A stretch of 64,000 bases of DNA from the NCBI GenBank assembly GCA_964482325.1, contig CAYZXD010000008.1, positions 20,649 through 84,648 on the forward strand, written 5' to 3'. Below, one piece after another: positions 46,389 through 54,236 of this stretch. Position 1 is the first letter of the stretch; every line of letters begins with the position of its first letter. A program made the translations under genes and the position numbers. The notes below the pieces were generated by a model, which ran no database searches, had not been told where the DNA came from, and worked only from the letters and a program-made list of their open reading frames with translations. Source of the stretch: CAYZJV01 sp964482325. GTDB lineage: Bacteria > Spirochaetota > Spirochaetia > Sphaerochaetales > Sphaerochaetaceae.

Positions 46389-46823
46389 CCCAAGGAAACC
46401 AAGACCGGAAGCCCATCCTCCAAAATAAATTTCTGGCCCGGCTTTCACAAAGATTTTCAGGGGCATATCATCCATGTACCAGGACCAGGTAACGGGGATA
46501 CCTAACCCAAAGAAGGATAAAGTCGTAATATAGATGTCAAAATGTCCACCGACACTCAGATAGAGGTCAAGACCCCAGTCTGATTGTACAAAGGGAGTTT
46601 CAAAATTGTAGTCTCCTCCAAGCCTAATGAGAAATGCACCTTGGCTGTAACCAAGAGCTGCACTAGCGCTGGCCACACCGAAATCATACTCACCAGTAAC
46701 GCCAATTTGGAATGGCAATCCGGTAATGAGACCGGCACGTATCCCTTCGCGTGGCTGTGCAGCGAAGACTGCTGTTGAGGAAATGACCAGAACGATGATC
46801 ATTACGAACAAGACTTTTTTCAT
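46362..46823 (-). CDS. Small outer-membrane beta-barrel protein 3
   Basis: A 153-residue protein with a signal peptide (MKKVLFVMIIVLVISSTAVFAA) and a mature domain of short Gly/aromatic-rich strands ending in SAGAMYYF, the C-terminal aromatic expected for BAM-dependent barrels. GGGGG precedes the ATG at 46823; the in-frame ATG at 46838 lies before the signal peptide. A TTGACA with an A-rich -10 upstream may be its promoter. Function unknown. Confidence 0.75.
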   Translation of the reverse strand: MKKVLFVMIIVLVISSTAVFAAQPREGIRAGLITGLPFQIGVTGEYDFGVASASAALGYSQGAFLIRLGGDYNFETPFVQSDWGLDLYLSVGGHFDIYITTLSFFGLGIPVTWSWYMDDMPLKIFVKAGPEIYFGGWASGLGFLGSAGAMYYF

Positions 46824-46942
46824 ATATTCCCCCTTCATCTGTCAGAAGACAGTATGCGTTTGCATTACACCCCTATTTTTGATGCTGTATTGGGCATTGT
46901 CAAGAAAAATTCTATAAATTTGTCATGATAGATTGCATATAT

Positions 46943-46982
46943 GGGGGAAATATACCCCCGCGAGGGGAGAATCCTGCGGGGG
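46943..46982. other. Overlapping alternative hairpins behind alaS
   Basis: GGGGG (46943-46947) can pair with CCCCC (46955-46959), while CCCCCGC (46955-46961) can instead pair with GCGGGGG (46976-46982). The structure lies between alaS and beta-barrel gene 3 and may act as a poor terminator (TATATTT follows on the minus strand). Confidence 0.45.
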
Positions 46983-47003
46983 AGAACTTGTCAGAAGTGA
47001 CTT

Positions 47004-48785
47004 TTATTCCAGAACTGCCTTGATTCTGCGGACACCGGCAGATGACGACTGTTCCTTTTTGATCTTAAAGTGCCCCATAGTGCCCGTGTGCTCAACATGT
47101 GGTCCGCCGCATACTTCCTTGGAGAAGTCTCCTACACTATATACTTTGACCTGTTCGCCGTACTTACTTTCAAAAAAGGCTATCGCTCCCTGTTCTTTCG
47201 CCTCTTCTACAGTCATGGTCTCATAACTCACCGGCAGATCTTTCTGTATGACATCATTGACAATATCTTCAACCTGCTGCAGCTCCTCTTTTGTCATAGA
47301 CGCATCGTGCGTAAAGTCAAATCTCAGCCGTTCCGGAGTGATATTTGATCCTTTCTGTCCAACGTGGTCTCCCAGTACCATGCGGAGAGCCTGGTGAAGG
47401 AGGTGAGTTGCGGTATGCAGTGCCGTAGTGAGTTCACTGTGATCGGCAAGGCCACCTTTGAACTGCTGTTGTGCACCTGCCCGTGATACTTCCTGATGCT
47501 TTTGAAAGGCTGCATCAAATCCTTCGGTATCCACCGTAAAGCCATGCTCGGCAGCAAGCTCTTCAGTAAGTTCGATGGGGAAACCATACGTATCGTACAG
47601 CTTGAATGCAATGCGACCGTTTATAATGCGACTCTTTCCCTTCAGAAGGTTGGGCAGCATTTTTTCGAATTCATGTTCTCCCTTTTGCAGGGTAGCAGAG
47701 AATTTTTCCTCTTCAAAACCCAGCTCCGTCATAATGAAGTCACGATTTGAGAGCAGCTCGGGATATGCTTCACCGTACATCGTTACCACCACTGTGGCGA
47801 GTGCCGAAAGGAATTTGCCCTCGATGCCTAACTTGCGGCCATGTCGTACCGCTCTTCGGATAAGACGGCGAAGAATATACCCCTGCCCCACATTGGACGG
47901 CTTGACTCCACGCTGGTCTCCCAGGATGAACACACTCGTGCGTACGTGATCGGCGATAATGCGAATCGAGACATCCAGATCTTCATCAGAGCCGTACTGT
48001 TTTCCCGATAGCTGCTGAATCTCTGCAATGATTGGAGAAAAAACCTCAGTCTCATAGACTGATTTTTTCCCCTGAAGCACTGCAATGGTCCGTTCAATAC
48101 CCATTCCGGTATCAACACATTTTCGATCTAGGGGAACATACGTTCCTTCCATGGTTTTGCGGTATCCCATGAACACATCGTTCCAAATCTCAAAATATTT
48201 TCCACAGGAACACCCTGGCCGACAATCGGGACCACAGGATGCACGTCCGGTATCGATGAACATTTCCGAATCGGGACCGCATGGCCCTGCTTCTCCTGCC
48301 GGACCCCACCAGTTATCCTCACGGGGAAGGAAGTAAATGCGCTCATCAGGAATGCCGAGACTTTTCCAAATGGCGGCTGACTCTTCATCACGCGGGACAT
48401 CATCATCTCCGGCGAAAACGGTCACTGAGAGTTTGTTCGGATCAATATGGAGCCACTTCGTAAGGAATTCGTAACTGTACCGGATGGCATCTTCTTTGAA
48501 GTAGTCCCCCAGCGACCAGTTACCGAGCATTTCAAAAAAGGTCAGGTGGTGCGGATCTCCCACTGCATCGATATCACCGGTTCTGATACACTTCTGGTAA
48601 TCTACCAGACGGGTTCCTGCAGGATGATACTGTCCCAGGATATAAGGGACGAGAGGGTGCATTCCCGCTGTGGTAAACAACACGGTGGGATCATTTTCCG
48701 GAATCAACGATGCTCCAGAGATCTGTGTGTGATCTTTGGAAACAAAAAATGCAATAAAACTGTCGCGTAATTCATGTGCTTTCAT
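47004..48785 (-). CDS. alaS: Alanyl-tRNA synthetase, short spirochaete type
   Basis: A 593-residue enzyme with the complete catalytic core (FTTAGMHPLVPYILG, FFEMLGNWSLGDYF), tRNA-recognition region and editing domain (HTATHLLHQ and C559GGPH). The C-terminal oligomerisation/C-Ala domain (about 280 residues in most bacteria) is absent, and nothing downstream encodes it. Spirochaetes such as Borrelia and Treponema have the same short form, so this is a lineage trait. There is no Shine-Dalgarno site; -10 TAGTAT ends eight bases before the ATG. Confidence 0.96.
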   Translation of the reverse strand: MKAHELRDSFIAFFVSKDHTQISGASLIPENDPTVLFTTAGMHPLVPYILGQYHPAGTRLVDYQKCIRTGDIDAVGDPHHLTFFEMLGNWSLGDYFKEDAIRYSYEFLTKWLHIDPNKLSVTVFAGDDDVPRDEESAAIWKSLGIPDERIYFLPREDNWWGPAGEAGPCGPDSEMFIDTGRASCGPDCRPGCSCGKYFEIWNDVFMGYRKTMEGTYVPLDRKCVDTGMGIERTIAVLQGKKSVYETEVFSPIIAEIQQLSGKQYGSDEDLDVSIRIIADHVRTSVFILGDQRGVKPSNVGQGYILRRLIRRAVRHGRKLGIEGKFLSALATVVVTMYGEAYPELLSNRDFIMTELGFEEEKFSATLQKGEHEFEKMLPNLLKGKSRIINGRIAFKLYDTYGFPIELTEELAAEHGFTVDTEGFDAAFQKHQEVSRAGAQQQFKGGLADHSELTTALHTATHLLHQALRMVLGDHVGQKGSNITPERLRFDFTHDASMTKEELQQVEDIVNDVIQKDLPVSYETMTVEEAKEQGAIAFFESKYGEQVKVYSVGDFSKEVCGGPHVEHTGTMGHFKIKKEQSSSAGVRRIKAVLE

Positions 48786-48793
48786 AGAGGTGA

Positions 48794-48822
48794 ATACTAT
48801 GCAAGGAGCACCCCTGTGTCAA
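48794..48822 (-). promoter_or_regulatory. Promoter of alaS (leaderless)
   Basis: Minus strand: TTGACA (48822-48817), 17-base spacer, TAGTAT (48799-48794), eight bases, then ATG. The -35 overlaps the dprA-like stop codon. Confidence 0.7.
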
Positions 48823-49769
48823 GACAAGTCAAAAAGTGACAGTTGGGTTTCGGGCATCTGCTCCGGGAATTTCCGGGAGGTGGGAAAGAGCCGTGCATGA
48901 AGCAGCTGAGGCTGTTTCATCACCAGAACCTGAGGCATAAGCGAAAGCTTTCGCGGCCACAGCAGGGAACGATTATCCAGTACATGCTGAAAGAGGACCA
49001 CTTTTCTCTGCTGCTGCAGGGCATAGTACGCCTGTTTCACACAAGCACCGCCATCCCGTTCCTCAATGATTACCGTGGCGGTACAAAGCGCACTCATAAG
49101 CTGATTGCGCATGGGGATATGCCATTTCTGCATCGGAAATACCGGACTGAATTGCGTAACCAGTAAACCCCGCTCACCGATAACACTTTGCAGTTCCCGA
49201 TGTTCGTCTGGATACGATTCAATGAGCGAGGAACTCAGGACCGCAATGGGCGGCCTCCCTACCGAGAGGGCAGTGATATGTGCAATGCCCGAAATGCCTA
49301 CATCGAGGCCGGAAAGGGTAACCACCTCATGTGAGGCAAGAGCTGAAACCGAATTCTGAGTATAGGACTTCCCCTCATTGCTGGGATTTCTGTTGCCGAT
49401 GATGGCGACACACTTTTTTTTCAACAGTGAGCTGTCACCCCGGAGATAGAGAAATCTCGGAGCAGTTTCTCCTGGCAAAAATGCAGGATAGTCGCTGTCA
49501 TCCCGTTTTACGATCCGATCCTGTGGTTCAAGACGCAGGAACATTCCTTTCACCCGGGAGTGACTTTCCAGGAGGTGCTGCGCAGAAATCTGGAAAGTTT
49601 CTGCATAGGTATTGGGATGATAGGTAAGCGGGTCAGACAGACGGATCACATCTCCGAGTCGATCGAACTGGAATTCAACCTGTGATACACTTTGTTTTGA
49701 AACGATCTTCAGTGTCTCAAAGTTTATCGCTTCCTGAAGATGTCTGGGAATGGAGTCTGTCTCAGTCAT
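48819..49769 (-). CDS. DprA/Smf-like protein, divergent
   Basis: A 316-residue protein with the DprA Rossmann fold: VAIIGNRNPSNEGKSYTQN, VLSSSLIESYPDEHREL and RNQLMSALCTATVIIEE. The usual GxARGID loop reads SGLDVGISGIAH, so the Arg and Asp of the family are lost. DprA loads RecA on incoming single-stranded DNA; whether this copy does is uncertain. The N-terminal ~95 residues have no clear match. A leaderless promoter lies directly before the ATG. Confidence 0.8.
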   Translation of the reverse strand: MTETDSIPRHLQEAINFETLKIVSKQSVSQVEFQFDRLGDVIRLSDPLTYHPNTYAETFQISAQHLLESHSRVKGMFLRLEPQDRIVKRDDSDYPAFLPGETAPRFLYLRGDSSLLKKKCVAIIGNRNPSNEGKSYTQNSVSALASHEVVTLSGLDVGISGIAHITALSVGRPPIAVLSSSLIESYPDEHRELQSVIGERGLLVTQFSPVFPMQKWHIPMRNQLMSALCTATVIIEERDGGACVKQAYYALQQQRKVVLFQHVLDNRSLLWPRKLSLMPQVLVMKQPQLLHARLFPTSRKFPEQMPETQLSLFDLS

Positions 49770-49775
49770 AAGGTG

Positions 49776-49805
49776 AGTATAGTATTATTGGCATCAGGGA
49801 GTAAA
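49776..49805 (-). promoter_or_regulatory. Promoter of the dprA-like gene (leaderless)
   Basis: Minus strand: TTTACT (49805-49800), 18-base spacer, TATACT (49781-49776), six bases, then ATG. Confidence 0.6.
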
Positions 49806-49810
49806 TGCAG

Positions 49811-49842
49811 AGATGCCAGCATCACGAGGTGATACTGGCATC
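49811..49842 (-). terminator. Hairpin behind tRNA-Phe
   Basis: GATGCCAG/CTGGCATC outer stem with inner ATCAC-GAG-GTGAT stem, giving a long extended hairpin. The outer stem reaches the discriminator base of the tRNA. No good T-run follows, so it may serve in processing as well as termination. Confidence 0.55.
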
Positions 49843-49915
49843 TGCCGCCTCTCGGAATCGAACCGAGGACACAAGGATTTTCAGTCCTTTGCTCTACCAA
49901 CTGAGCTAAAGCGGC
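49843..49915 (-). tRNA. tRNA-Phe (GAA)
   Basis: Seventy-three-base cloverleaf: acceptor GCCGCTT/AGGCGGC, discriminator A, D-arm GCTCAGTTGGTAGAGC, anticodon stem AAGGA/TCCTT around CTGAAAA (GAA), T-loop GGTTCGATTCC. CCA is not encoded. Confidence 0.96.
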
Positions 49916-49927
49916 GTAACTTTCACG

Positions 49928-49957
49928 GTTATACCCTTTCAGCGCCGAATCTGTCAA
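49928..49957 (-). promoter_or_regulatory. Promoter of tRNA-Phe
   Basis: Minus strand: TTGACA (49957-49952), 18-base spacer, TATAAC (49933-49928). The -35 overlaps the birA stop codon. Confidence 0.65.
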
Positions 49958-50949
49958 CCCCTTCGGTGAAGGAAAACCGGACGAAGCGTAATCTCTCCGG
50001 AATTCAGCTTTTCCACGACCCCGTCATCGGTGCGTACCATCAGTGATCCATCATCAGAAATCTCCAACACCTCACCTTTGTGGGACCGATCCCCTTGAAT
50101 TATCTGCACACGCCGGCCAAGTACAATACTTCGATCCCGATAGCATTGCATCACATCAGGCTCTTCGATGTTTTCGATCATCCCAAGCACTTCTTCAATT
50201 ATAGCGGCACAGAGATGATTCCGGGAGAATCCTGCCGGGACGGTCTGTGGAAAAACCGCTGAGGCAATCGAAGCAATTTCGGGAGGGAACCCACCGACCG
50301 GTACGGTACAATTTACCCCGATACCGACAACCACACTCTCGATTTTCCCGCTTTCAAAACCACTTATACCTTCCGTGAGAATACCGCAGACCTTTTTCCC
50401 ATCCATGTAGATATCGTTAACCCATTTAATCGCAGCTTTTCGTTCACTGAACCGCTCAATCGCCTGACAGACACCTACAGCGACTGCTGAGGTGATGCGC
50501 AATGCCAGAGTGCTTGCCACATCACGGCGGATGATCATACTGAGGTACAAACCACTGTCACCGGGAGAAAAAAAAGATCTTCCCAATCGCCCCCGTCCGG
50601 ATGTCTGCTCACCGGCGATAACAATCGTCCCATGAGCAGCTCCTTCAGTGGCAAGACGCTTTGCTTCACGGTTTGTAGAATCTATCTGGTCATAGTAGTG
50701 GATATCTACCGGAATATCAGGTGACAGCACTGAGCTGACCCCTGCAGCTGAGAGGATATCACTCGATGCGGCTAGGCAATAGCCTACCTTCGTAGATGAG
50801 GTGATCTCATAACCGCGATGTCGTAATTCCTCAATAGCCCGCCACACAGCGGCTCTGCTCAACCGGAGTTGCTGTGCGATATGTTCTCCCGAAATGAACA
50901 TCCCCCGATGTGTTTCGAGGATATGAAGAACTTGTTGCTGTGTTGTCAT
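49954..50949 (-). CDS. birA: Biotin-protein ligase / biotin operon repressor
   Basis: A 331-residue group II BirA. The N-terminal helix-turn-helix (AQQLRLSRAAVWRAIEELRHRGY) is followed by the ligase domain with the biotinyl-AMP loop GRGRLGRSF, KWVNDIYMDGKKVCGIL and a C-terminal SH3-like domain. It attaches biotin to carboxylase carrier proteins and represses biotin genes when biotin is plentiful. GGAGGGGAG precedes the ATG. It is divergent from bioY with the operator between. Confidence 0.95.
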   Translation of the reverse strand: MTTQQQVLHILETHRGMFISGEHIAQQLRLSRAAVWRAIEELRHRGYEITSSTKVGYCLAASSDILSAAGVSSVLSPDIPVDIHYYDQIDSTNREAKRLATEGAAHGTIVIAGEQTSGRGRLGRSFFSPGDSGLYLSMIIRRDVASTLALRITSAVAVGVCQAIERFSERKAAIKWVNDIYMDGKKVCGILTEGISGFESGKIESVVVGIGVNCTVPVGGFPPEIASIASAVFPQTVPAGFSRNHLCAAIIEEVLGMIENIEEPDVMQCYRDRSIVLGRRVQIIQGDRSHKGEVLEISDDGSLMVRTDDGVVEKLNSGEITLRPVFLHRRG

Positions 50950-50982
50950 ACTCCCCTCCTGCTCTCAGGTGCATCCTACGCT

Positions 50983-51016
50983 ATTGTAAACATAAAGAAA
51001 AGTGATTGTTTACAAT
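50983..51016. promoter_or_regulatory. BirA operator between birA and bioYMN
   Basis: ATTGTAAAC, 16 bases, GTTTACAAT: a perfect inverted repeat matching the bacterial biotin box TTGTAAAC-N14/16-GTTTACAA. It covers the -35 (TTTACA) of a likely bioY promoter with -10 near 51032. Confidence 0.9.
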
Positions 51017-51057
51017 AACCGCTCTTTTATGGTATAGCACACAACAAGGAGTCTGGT

Positions 51058-51651
51058 ATGAATCTGAGAAGCATTATCATCACCGCATTATTTGCCGCAC
51101 TCTTAGTTGCGGGGGCTTATATCATTATCCCGGTAGGTCCCGTCCCCATTACGTTGCAGACAGCTTTTGTTCTCCTTGCGGGGATTCTCGGGGGAAGGAA
51201 GATTGCAGGTGCAGCGGTGGCAATCTATCTCGTACTTGGTGCTGTTGGTATGCCGATATTCAGCGGCGGTATCGGAGGATTTGCCCATTTCGCCGGTCCT
51301 ACCGGCGGCTTTCTTATCAGCTGGCTCATTGCAGCTCCCATCGCAGGGTGGTTCACCGATCGTATTTTCCGAAATTCTGCCAAAAAGGAACAGCTGACGA
51401 AAAAAGACCTGCTGTGGATCATTTTCGGTACCATTTCAGGTACGATAGCTATTTATCTTATCGGAATTCCGTATATGAAGATGATCCTTGATTTTTCCTG
51501 GTCACAGGCCATTACGGTCGGACTGCTCCCCTTCATCCCGGGAGATCTGCTCAAGGCCGTTGCGGTGGTGCTGCTGGGGAATCTCTTTGCTGTACGGGTG
51601 AGAACTTTTATACACGACGGAGCTCAGAATGCATCAGATGCTGAACATTGA
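51058..51651 (+). CDS. bioY: Biotin ECF transporter, substrate-binding S component
   Basis: A 197-residue membrane protein with six hydrophobic segments and the BioY blocks PVGPVPITLQTAFVLLAG, YLVLGAVGMPIFSGG and GPTGGFLISW. It binds biotin with high affinity and delivers it to the BioMN energising module encoded next. AAGGAG precedes the ATG. It is under the BirA operator. Confidence 0.95.
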   Translation: MNLRSIIITALFAALLVAGAYIIIPVGPVPITLQTAFVLLAGILGGRKIAGAAVAIYLVLGAVGMPIFSGGIGGFAHFAGPTGGFLISWLIAAPIAGWFTDRIFRNSAKKEQLTKKDLLWIIFGTISGTIAIYLIGIPYMKMILDFSWSQAITVGLLPFIPGDLLKAVAVVLLGNLFAVRVRTFIHDGAQNASDAEH

Positions 51652-52384
51652 ACATCTCCATTTCTCTTTTAATAAGCATCCCGTACTCTCCGATGTTTCG
51701 TTCACGGTACCCCCGGGGGCGTTCATGATCCTTTCGGGCAGAAACGGCAGCGGAAAAAGTGTATTACTTCGCTGTATCAAAGGATTATATCCACTGCACC
51801 GTGGAACCATCATGCTGGGAGATACCGACTTGAGCCGAAAACCGGCTCAACGTAACCGGCGAATTGCACTTGTTTTTCAGGATGCCGACACGCAGATAGT
51901 CGGACAGACAGTAAAACGGGATATCCTGTTCGGGTTGGAAAATCTGGGAATTCCTGCAGCTGAACAACACCGCCGATTGGATGAGACCGTACAACTGCTT
52001 GGTCTCCAGGATCTACTGCATCAACGACCGAGAACGCTGTCAGGGGGAGAACGACGTCGGTTGGCAATTGCGGGCGTGCTCGTCATGAAACCTGAGGTAC
52101 TTCTCTTGGATGAACCGTTTGCCAATCTGGATTATCCGGGAATTGTTTCGGTACTTGAGGCGCTGATTGCATTGCATCACAGCGGTGCCACCATCGTAAT
52201 CGCAACTCATGAGATAGAGAAAATTCTCGCGCACGCAACCGATCTTGTCGTTCTAGATAAGGGCTCCGTTGTCCTTTCGGGCAGCCCGCATCAAGTAATC
52301 GCACAGGTTTCTCAGTACGGTATCCGCAGACCGACGTACAACAACCGGCCGATTGCAATTGAGGAATTATCATGGTTGAGGTGA
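51629..52384 (+). CDS. bioM: Biotin ECF transporter, ATPase (A component)
   Basis: A 251-residue ABC ATPase with Walker A GRNGSGKS, Q-loop VFQDADTQIVGQT, signature LSGGERRRLAIAG and Walker B VLLLDEPFANLD, typical of EcfA/BioM. The ATG at 51629 lies inside the end of bioY (23-base overlap) and has GGAG six bases upstream. It powers biotin uptake with bioN and bioY. Confidence 0.93.
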   Translation: MHQMLNIEHLHFSFNKHPVLSDVSFTVPPGAFMILSGRNGSGKSVLLRCIKGLYPLHRGTIMLGDTDLSRKPAQRNRRIALVFQDADTQIVGQTVKRDILFGLENLGIPAAEQHRRLDETVQLLGLQDLLHQRPRTLSGGERRRLAIAGVLVMKPEVLLLDEPFANLDYPGIVSVLEALIALHHSGATIVIATHEIEKILAHATDLVVLDKGSVVLSGSPHQVIAQVSQYGIRRPTYNNRPIAIEELSWLR

Positions 52385-53085
52385 AGCTGTTTCACTATTG
52401 TGATCGGGGAACCTACCTCCATCGGACTCACCCGATGACCAAGTTATTTTCTCTGTTGATTTTTTCTCTGATTATCAGCAGTACATCACTACCGGGAGTA
52501 ATCAGTGTATTTGTGTTGTTCTCTGTAATCTCCTGGACGATACGGTTCCCCGTGCCCCGATATGCGCGTGAACTCCGCTTTTTCCTCTTTATGGCCGTGC
52601 TCATTGCCACGGCTCGAACACTCGGAGGAAGCGATATTGCCGTTGTGGTATTGGTTGTCCTCCGGTTTGCCACGATTGTCTTTATGGGCATGCTGTTTAC
52701 CGACACCAGCGCTCCTGATGATATTGCACGGGCAATCGGCTCTGCACTATCACGATTGCCCCGCATTCCCGGGTATCGTATCGGAGCTACGATCGAACTC
52801 ACTCTCGCTTCTATCCCCCTGCTCTTTGATGTTGCCTTGGAAGTATCACAAGCAAGAAAAGCTCGTGGAGAAGGCCTGTGGAAACATCCAATCCGACGTA
52901 TGGTCTCATACGGAACCAGCGTATTTGAGTTATTGCTTGATCGTGCTCAGCAGATGGAGGCAGCCCTAACCGCTCGTGCTTATCGTGTGGATGCTGTTCG
53001 CCCCCATTTCGGCTGGTCGGCAATTGATCTCATCGCTGGCCTGATAGTAATGCTGCTTGCTGCTCTGATAGTGATTTTCTGCTGA
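52372..53085 (+). CDS. bioN: Biotin ECF transporter, transmembrane T component
   Basis: A 237-residue EcfT protein with four to five hydrophobic segments and both coupling-helix signatures that contact the ATPases: ARKARGEG and TARAYR. The start overlaps bioM by 13 bases. bioY-bioM-bioN is thus a dedicated, complete importer rather than one using a shared ECF module. Confidence 0.92.
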   Translation: MVEVKLFHYCDRGTYLHRTHPMTKLFSLLIFSLIISSTSLPGVISVFVLFSVISWTIRFPVPRYARELRFFLFMAVLIATARTLGGSDIAVVVLVVLRFATIVFMGMLFTDTSAPDDIARAIGSALSRLPRIPGYRIGATIELTLASIPLLFDVALEVSQARKARGEGLWKHPIRRMVSYGTSVFELLLDRAQQMEAALTARAYRVDAVRPHFGWSAIDLIAGLIVMLLAALIVIFC

Positions 53086-53107
53086 AAAGTATGTCTGAGC
53101 GTTCTGC

Positions 53108-53135
53108 TTGATGCATCTAGGATAATCGCTATACT
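53108..53135 (+). promoter_or_regulatory. Promoter of the 5-formyl-THF cycloligase gene (leaderless)
   Basis: TTGATG (53108-53113), 16-base spacer, TATACT (53130-53135), six bases, then ATG at 53142. Confidence 0.65.
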
Positions 53136-53141
53136 GAGGAT

Positions 53142-53723
53142 ATGACCATCACGGAACAGAAGCGGATCGTGCGCCAGACGATGCACAAAAAATTGAAACA
53201 GATCACCTCAGACGAGCGCACCGAGTGGTCACATCATATCTGCACGCGAATTCAGGCGCTGAACCGGTATGTACAAGCCGATACAATTCTCGGCTTCATA
53301 CCGACCGTGTACGAACCTGATTTAACTGTGGTATATGATGCTGCACTGCGGAACGGGAAACAGGTAGCGTTTCCCCGCTGCGCATCTGATGGATCGTTAC
53401 AATTTGTGCTCGTGGATACCCGCTGGAAGTCTCAGACACAGCGGTATGCACTCCCCGTCGAGGAACCGGGACCGGTGTATACACAGATTGCCGATACTTC
53501 GGAAATTCATACGGTTCTCATGTTGATACCTGCAGTGGCTTTTACTGCAGGGGGTCTCAGACTTGGACATGGCATGGGCTATTATGATCGATATCTTGCC
53601 CGCCATCAGGTTCCGGGTGAACCAGTCGGTGTCTGTTTCTCATTGCAAGTGCTCGACAGCCTTCCCGGAGAAGTTCATGATCGGCATGTTCATATGGTGA
53701 TTACCGAACAGGGGATTTTGTAA
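53142..53723 (+). CDS. 5-formyltetrahydrofolate cyclo-ligase
   Basis: A 193-residue ATP-dependent enzyme that turns 5-formyl-THF into 5,10-methenyl-THF. The family marks are present: LGFIPTVYEPD, the catalytic-type loop PAVAFTAGGLRLGHGMGYYDRYL and a conserved Lys-Gln start (EQKRIVRQ). No Shine-Dalgarno site exists, and the promoter sets +1 at the ATG. The TAA stop abuts that of the convergent EIIA gene. Confidence 0.92.
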   Translation: MTITEQKRIVRQTMHKKLKQITSDERTEWSHHICTRIQALNRYVQADTILGFIPTVYEPDLTVVYDAALRNGKQVAFPRCASDGSLQFVLVDTRWKSQTQRYALPVEEPGPVYTQIADTSEIHTVLMLIPAVAFTAGGLRLGHGMGYYDRYLARHQVPGEPVGVCFSLQVLDSLPGEVHDRHVHMVITEQGIL

Positions 53724-54236
53724 TCAGGTCGACTCTTTATTTCTCCAGAGCCAGGAAAAGTGCTGATCAGCAAGCATATGAAGCAGCGAGACCCCTTGGG
53801 GGGAGAGAGGATCCGGACACTCATAATTATTATCGAGTTTCAGTAGCTCATTGCGGACTTCAACACTACGTACCGTTCTCAATAGTGCACTGAGCGTCCT
53901 GATATATTCAAACTGCCGTGAGGGAGAACTGGCTATCACGAAGAGAAAGTGAACGGGCAGTCCATCTTTTGCCTGATAGTCTACCCCACAGACAGAGAGG
54001 CCGAGAGCCACTTGAATCTGGGAAAGATTTCTAATCTTACCATGTGCGATGGCTATCCCATGCCCGATTCCTGTGGTCTCGATAGCTTCTCGGTTATGTA
54101 CGGCTCGTCGAAACCGGTTTATATCGGGAAGCTGTTGAAATACTGAGCAGGAATCAATCACTTCGTCGATTGCTTCCGTTTTGGTCATCGATCTGAGATG
54201 ACAGATAACGGAATTAAAATCGTACGGCATCCTCAC
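53724..54236 (-). CDS. PtsN-like PTS EIIA-domain protein
   Basis: A 170-residue EIIA (mannitol/fructose-Ntr type) domain with the phospho-acceptor His65 in GIGHGIAIAHGK (family norm GIGxGIAIPH) and VHFLFVIASS. The conserved Pro is replaced by Ala. It would take phosphate from HPr or NPr and act as a regulator. The GTG start at 54236 overlaps the nfnB stop (GTGA) and has GGAG seven bases upstream, so it is made with NfnAB, an unusual pairing. Confidence 0.82.
   Translation of the reverse strand: MRMPYDFNSVICHLRSMTKTEAIDEVIDSCSVFQQLPDINRFRRAVHNREAIETTGIGHGIAIAHGKIRNLSQIQVALGLSVCGVDYQAKDGLPVHFLFVIASSPSRQFEYIRTLSALLRTVRSVEVRNELLKLDNNYECPDPLSPQGVSLLHMLADQHFSWLWRNKEST

Noticed and set aside
46824..47003. 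Missing alaS C-terminus as a frameshift or truncation
   Set aside because: No continuation in any frame downstream, and short AlaRS is normal for spirochaetes.
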